9,747 bases of DNA from Planctomycetia bacterium. Its GTDB lineage: Bacteria > Planctomycetota > Planctomycetia > Pirellulales > UBA1268. Each line of letters opens with the position of its first letter. Positions within the stretch are counted from its first letter, which is position 1. The notes beneath the pieces were generated by a model. That model was not told where the DNA came from. It saw only the letters and a list, made by a program, of their open reading frames with translations, and made no database searches. The stretch lies in contig RGVT01000072.1 in assembly GCA_010027105.1 (NCBI GenBank), positions 1 to 9,747 on the forward strand, written 5' to 3'. Shown piece after piece: positions 7,636 through 9,747 of this stretch. Made by a program: the position numbers and the translations under genes.

Positions 7636-8067
7636 ATGGACACGACGGCACAGCCTCTGTCGCAACTCGTCTCGCTGCTCGGCTCGTCGCTGGCGTTGTA
7701 CGTCGCCGACGCCGGCATCTGGACCTACCCCGGCTCCGAGGAGATCAAGTTCGCACTCGCCGAGCTCGTCGACGACCACCACAGCCTCCTCGAACGGGCC
7801 GGCGCGATCCTCGAGGAGCGCGGCGTCCCGGTGCCGCGTCATCCCTATCCCATCCGCTTCACCGCGACCCACGACCTCGACCTGCGGGTGCTGCTGCCGC
7901 GGATCGTGGCGGGCCTCGAGTCGCAGGTGGTCGAGCTGGAGCGCACGGCGGCGGCGGGGGGCGATGCCGAGGGGCTCGGCCTCGTGCGCGAGGCGATCAC
8001 GTCCACCCGATCCCACCTCAACGACCTTCAGCAGGTGCTCGCCCGGCCGCGCGCCGCCGCGGGATAG
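7636..8067 (+). CDS. Uncharacterised helical protein, possibly ferritin-like
   Basis: I do not recognise this 143-residue protein with certainty. It is soluble-looking, with no signal peptide or membrane segment, and appears all-helical: helices at about residues 6-28, 34-62, 79-105 and 111-137. The second helix carries EIKFALAELVDDHHSLLERAGAILEERGVPVPR, and acidic or histidine residues recur in later helices (H79, D80, E95, E100, H127). This pattern of four helices with an E/D-H-rich second helix followed by a Gly-Pro turn recalls ferritin-like and Dps-like bundles, but the metal ligands cannot be assigned by eye. It starts 7 bases after nuoN, so it is probably the last gene of that transcript. 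The ATG at 7636 (CCCATGG context) is preferred over an in-frame ATG at 7591 that would overlap nuoN by 38 bases. Confidence 0.85.
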   Translation: MDTTAQPLSQLVSLLGSSLALYVADAGIWTYPGSEEIKFALAELVDDHHSLLERAGAILEERGVPVPRHPYPIRFTATHDLDLRVLLPRIVAGLESQVVELERTAAAGGDAEGLGLVREAITSTRSHLNDLQQVLARPRAAAG

Positions 8068-8112
8068 CTCGACCCGTTCGTCGGTACGGCTCCGGCTCGG
8101 GGGCGGCAAAAG

Positions 8113-8154
8113 TCGACTCGCTCGGGCCGCGGCGGCCCGACGCTCGTCGAGCGT
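8113..8154. repeat. Two abutting GC-rich palindromes, candidate transcription end or operator
   Basis: Positions 8122-8140 form TCGGGCCGC-G-GCGGCCCGA, a perfect inverted repeat with 9-base arms around one base. Positions 8140-8154 form ACGCTCG-T-CGAGCGT, with 7-base arms around one base. The first can extend outward to 8113-8150 as an imperfect stem (TCGAC at 8113 pairs with GTCGA at 8146) with one internal mismatch patch and a bulge. There is no T run after it, so it is not a classical Rho-independent terminator. Its place after the last nuo-linked gene makes a role at the transcript end plausible. Confidence 0.45.
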
Positions 8155-8185
8155 TCGCCGACCCCCTCGCCTCCCTCGTTCGGAT

Positions 8186-8190
8186 GAGGA
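8186..8190 (+). promoter_or_regulatory. Possible ribosome binding site before a TTG start of tatD
   Basis: GAGGA ends six bases before the in-frame TTG at 8197. It favours a TTG start that would add seven residues (MPQVVTA) to the TatD protein. The ATG at 8218, by contrast, has only AGG at 8204-8206, eleven bases away, but gives the usual TatD N-terminus. Confidence 0.35.
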
Positions 8191-8217
8191 AGTCGTTTGC
8201 CTCAGGTAGTGACCGCG

Positions 8218-8991
8218 ATGGTATTCTTCGACAGCCACTGCCACCTCGATCCGATGCGCTACGGCGACGAGCTGCCGCAGGTGCTCGCCCGCGCCCGGGC
8301 CGCGGGGGTCACGGGGTTCGCGGTGATCGGCACGCGGGCGGCCGACAGCGAGGCCGGAGCGGACCTCGCGGCCCGCGAGCCGGGCGTGGCGTGTGCCGCC
8401 GGCATCCATCCCAATGACGTCCACGAGGTGGCGGCCGACGAGTGGGATCGCGTGACGCGGCTGGTGACGTCGGGCCGGGCCCAGGCCGTCGGGGAGACGG
8501 GGCTCGACTGGTACCGCGACGCCGCCCCCCGCGACCTGCAGCGCGACTATTTCGAGCGGCACATCCGCCTGGCGCAGAAGCTCGGCCTGCCGCTCGTGGT
8601 GCACACCCGCGAGAGCATCCGCGACACGCTCGACATGCTTCGAACGGCGGTCGCGCGGGGGCCGCTCGCCATCGTGCTCCACTCGTTCACCGGCACCGCC
8701 GCCGAGGCGGCCGAGGCGGTCGATCTCGGCTGCCACCTGGGGTTCGCCGGCATGGTCACGTTTCGCTCGGCCGGCGACCTGCGGGCCGTCGCGACGACCG
8801 TACCGCTCGACCGGCTGCTCATCGAGACCGACAGCCCGTTCCTCTCGCCCGAGCCGGTGCGCGGCCGCCGCAACGAGCCCGGGCACCTCGTGCACACCGC
8901 CCGCTGCCTGGCGATCGCCCGCGGCGAGGCGCTCGAGAAGTTCGCGGCAGCGACGACCGCCAACGCCCGGCGGGTGTTTCTGAAACGCTGA
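8218..8991 (+). CDS. tatD: TatD family metal-dependent hydrolase
   Basis: TatD-family proteins are cytoplasmic two-metal TIM-barrel enzymes with 3'-5' DNA exonuclease activity in characterised members; some bacterial relatives act in DNA repair or D-amino-acyl handling, so the exact substrate here is open. The 257-residue length is typical. All metal ligands are visible: HCH at H7 and H9 in FFDSHCHLD, E93 in AVGETGLDWYRD, H129 in VVHTRES, H155 in LHSFTG, and D205 in IETDSPFLSPEPVRGRRNEP. The C-terminal KFAAATTANARRVF helix is also standard. I chose the ATG at 8218 because family members usually begin within a few residues of DSHCH; TTG at 8197, with GAGGA upstream, is a real alternative. It lies 150 bases after the previous gene and is probably a separate transcription unit. 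The gene symbol denotes the family; the orthologue (TatD or YcfH type) is not resolved. Confidence 0.94.
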   Translation: MVFFDSHCHLDPMRYGDELPQVLARARAAGVTGFAVIGTRAADSEAGADLAAREPGVACAAGIHPNDVHEVAADEWDRVTRLVTSGRAQAVGETGLDWYRDAAPRDLQRDYFERHIRLAQKLGLPLVVHTRESIRDTLDMLRTAVARGPLAIVLHSFTGTAAEAAEAVDLGCHLGFAGMVTFRSAGDLRAVATTVPLDRLLIETDSPFLSPEPVRGRRNEPGHLVHTARCLAIARGEALEKFAAATTANARRVFLKR

Positions 8992-9023
8992 AGGATCTTT
9001 TCGTTACGATCCCTGTCTCGCCC

Positions 9024-9028
9024 AGGAG
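9024..9028 (+). promoter_or_regulatory. Ribosome binding site of the peroxiredoxin-like gene
   Basis: AGGAG lies eight bases before the ATG at 9037, in the 45-base gap after tatD. This is a good Shine-Dalgarno match and fixes the start of the downstream gene. Confidence 0.6.
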
Positions 9029-9036
9029 CCCACCCC

Positions 9037-9618
9037 ATGGTTCGCACGCCCAGCACGATGCTGCCGCTCGGCACCCCGGCCCCCGACTTCACCCTCCCGA
9101 ACGTCGACGGCCGCACGGTCGCGCTCGCCGAGGCCGCCGGGCCGAAGGGCACGCTCGTGATGTTCATCTGCAACCACTGCCCGTTTGTGAAGCACGTGGC
9201 CGACCAGCTCGCCGCCCTCGGCCGCGACTACCTGTCGCGGGGCATCGGCGTGGTGGCGATCAGCTCCAACGACGTCGCATCGCATCCCGCCGACTCGCCC
9301 GAGCAGATGGTGCACGAGGCGGAGCAGCGCGGCTACGCGTTTCCGTATCTCTACGACGAGACGCAGGAGGTGGCTCACGCCTACCACGCCGCCTGCACGC
9401 CCGACTTCTTCCTGTTCGACGGCGCCCGCCGGCTCGTCTACCGCGGCCAGCTCGACGCCAGCCGCCCCGGCAACGACGTGCCCGTGACGGGCGCCGACCT
9501 GCGGGCCGCCATCGACGCGCTCCTCGCCGGCCGCCCGGTCCCGGCCGAACAGCGGCCCAGCCTCGGCTGCAACATCAAGTGGAAGCCGGGCAACGAGCCC
9601 CCGTCTTTCGCCACGTGA
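9037..9618 (+). CDS. Thioredoxin-fold, peroxiredoxin-like (AhpC/TSA) family protein
   Basis: The 193-residue product belongs to the thioredoxin-fold group often named PRX_like1 or 'thioredoxin family protein'. Its N-terminus LPLGTPAPDFTLPNVDGRTV is the usual peroxiredoxin/TlpA-type opening. The active site is MFICNHCPFVKH, a CxxC with C45 and C48. The conserved VVAISSNDVASHPADSPEQM follows at about residues 73-92, then CTPDFFLFD (C120) and GQLDASRPGNDVPVTG. The C-terminus GCNIKWKPGNEP (C178) is characteristic of this group. No signal peptide is apparent, so a cytoplasmic thiol redox or peroxide-handling role is likely; the substrate is unknown. The start is supported by AGGAG eight bases upstream. 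It follows tatD by 45 bases in the same direction and may be cotranscribed with it, although I know of no functional link. Confidence 0.93.
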   Translation: MVRTPSTMLPLGTPAPDFTLPNVDGRTVALAEAAGPKGTLVMFICNHCPFVKHVADQLAALGRDYLSRGIGVVAISSNDVASHPADSPEQMVHEAEQRGYAFPYLYDETQEVAHAYHAACTPDFFLFDGARRLVYRGQLDASRPGNDVPVTGADLRAAIDALLAGRPVPAEQRPSLGCNIKWKPGNEPPSFAT

Positions 9619-9747
9619 GGTCACGCGTTGCGCGCCGGCTTCGTGCTCCCCAGACCCCGTCGCCGGACGTTCACTGCGCCCTCCGGGCTGCGCTCACTCC
9701 TAGCGACTGGCGCTGCGCCATCCATGGCTTCGCTGGTCGCTAAAGCC
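9619..9747. other. Non-coding end of window with inverted repeats
   Basis: No credible gene begins or ends in these 129 bases. The stretch contains a small GC-rich hairpin at 9676-9693 and a larger one at 9701-9742, reported separately. Confidence 0.55.
9676..9742. repeat. Two neighbouring hairpins, candidate REP-like repeat or termination structure
   Basis: At 9701-9742 TAGCGAC pairs with GTCGCTA; two G-T wobbles and a GCG/CGC pairing continue the stem to about 12 base pairs, and the interior holds CCATCCATGG. At 9676-9693 GCGCCC and GGG-CT-GCGC form a smaller stem with a CT bulge. No T run follows on the + strand. Paired hairpins of this sort between genes are typical of dispersed extragenic palindromes, but a single copy in one window cannot show dispersal. 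Confidence 0.4.

Larger units (their letters stand above)
8068..8196. other. Intergenic spacer between the nuo block and tatD
   Basis: This 129-base spacer has no credible gene. It holds a pair of abutting GC-rich palindromes (described separately) and, near its right end, a GAGGA that may serve tatD. No clear sigma-70 promoter is visible. Confidence 0.6.

Noticed and set aside
4791..7718. A 975-codon open frame on the - strand, opposite nuoM and nuoN
   Set aside because: It is rich in Arg, Glu, His and Gly with low-complexity patterns, has no recognisable domain, and lies exactly antisense to two well-conserved genes. Long antisense frames are expected in high-GC DNA, where stop codons are rare.
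8122..8140. Classical Rho-independent terminator
   Set aside because: The GC-rich stem is not followed by a T run and its one-base centre is not a normal loop, so I list it only as a palindrome with a possible termination role.
8974..9012. Short inverted repeats GTTTC-T-GAAAC and GGATC...GATCC around the tatD stop
   Set aside because: The arms are only five bases and partly coding; they are likely chance and form no convincing promoter or terminator.
8442..9743. A 433-codon + strand frame overlapping tatD and the peroxiredoxin-like gene
   Set aside because: Its product is Arg/Pro-rich low complexity, while both overlapped genes have intact catalytic motifs in their own frames.

Overview
This window is high-GC DNA (about two thirds G+C by eye) from a bacterium. 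The proteins and layout resemble Planctomycetota: a nuo block with long NuoL and NuoM subunits, few clear Shine-Dalgarno sites, and a peroxiredoxin-like protein with the CNHCPFVK motif. That assignment is inference from general resemblance. All genes lie on the + strand.

Positions 1-7628 hold the membrane half of a respiratory complex I (NADH:quinone oxidoreductase) operon, in the order nuoH (3' part only), nuoJ, nuoK, nuoL, nuoM, nuoN. The genes are packed tightly: H/J and J/K overlap by ATGA, and the other gaps are 13, 54 and 39 bases. Together these proteins form the quinone-site foot (NuoH) and the proton-pumping arm (J, K and the three antiporter-like subunits L, M, N). The key membrane Glu and Lys residues of K, L, M and N are present, so the pump looks intact. 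nuoI, which normally sits between nuoH and nuoJ, is missing from this position.

Positions 7636-8067 hold a small gene of unknown function that begins 7 bases after nuoN and is probably cotranscribed with it. Its product looks like an all-helical bundle, perhaps ferritin-like. A 129-base spacer (8068-8196, up to the earliest possible tatD start) follows. It contains two abutting GC-rich palindromes and probably marks the end of the nuo transcript.

Positions 8197-9618 hold a TatD-family metal-dependent hydrolase, then a secondary pair partner: a thioredoxin-fold peroxiredoxin-like protein with its own good ribosome binding site. The last 129 bases (9619-9747) show no gene but contain two inverted repeats that may be a dispersed repeat or a termination structure.

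The content is mostly ordinary housekeeping. I do not see a convincing new system. The items most worth a second look are the missing nuoI, the matched insertions in NuoL and NuoM, the helical gene appended to nuoN, and the two intergenic palindrome clusters.
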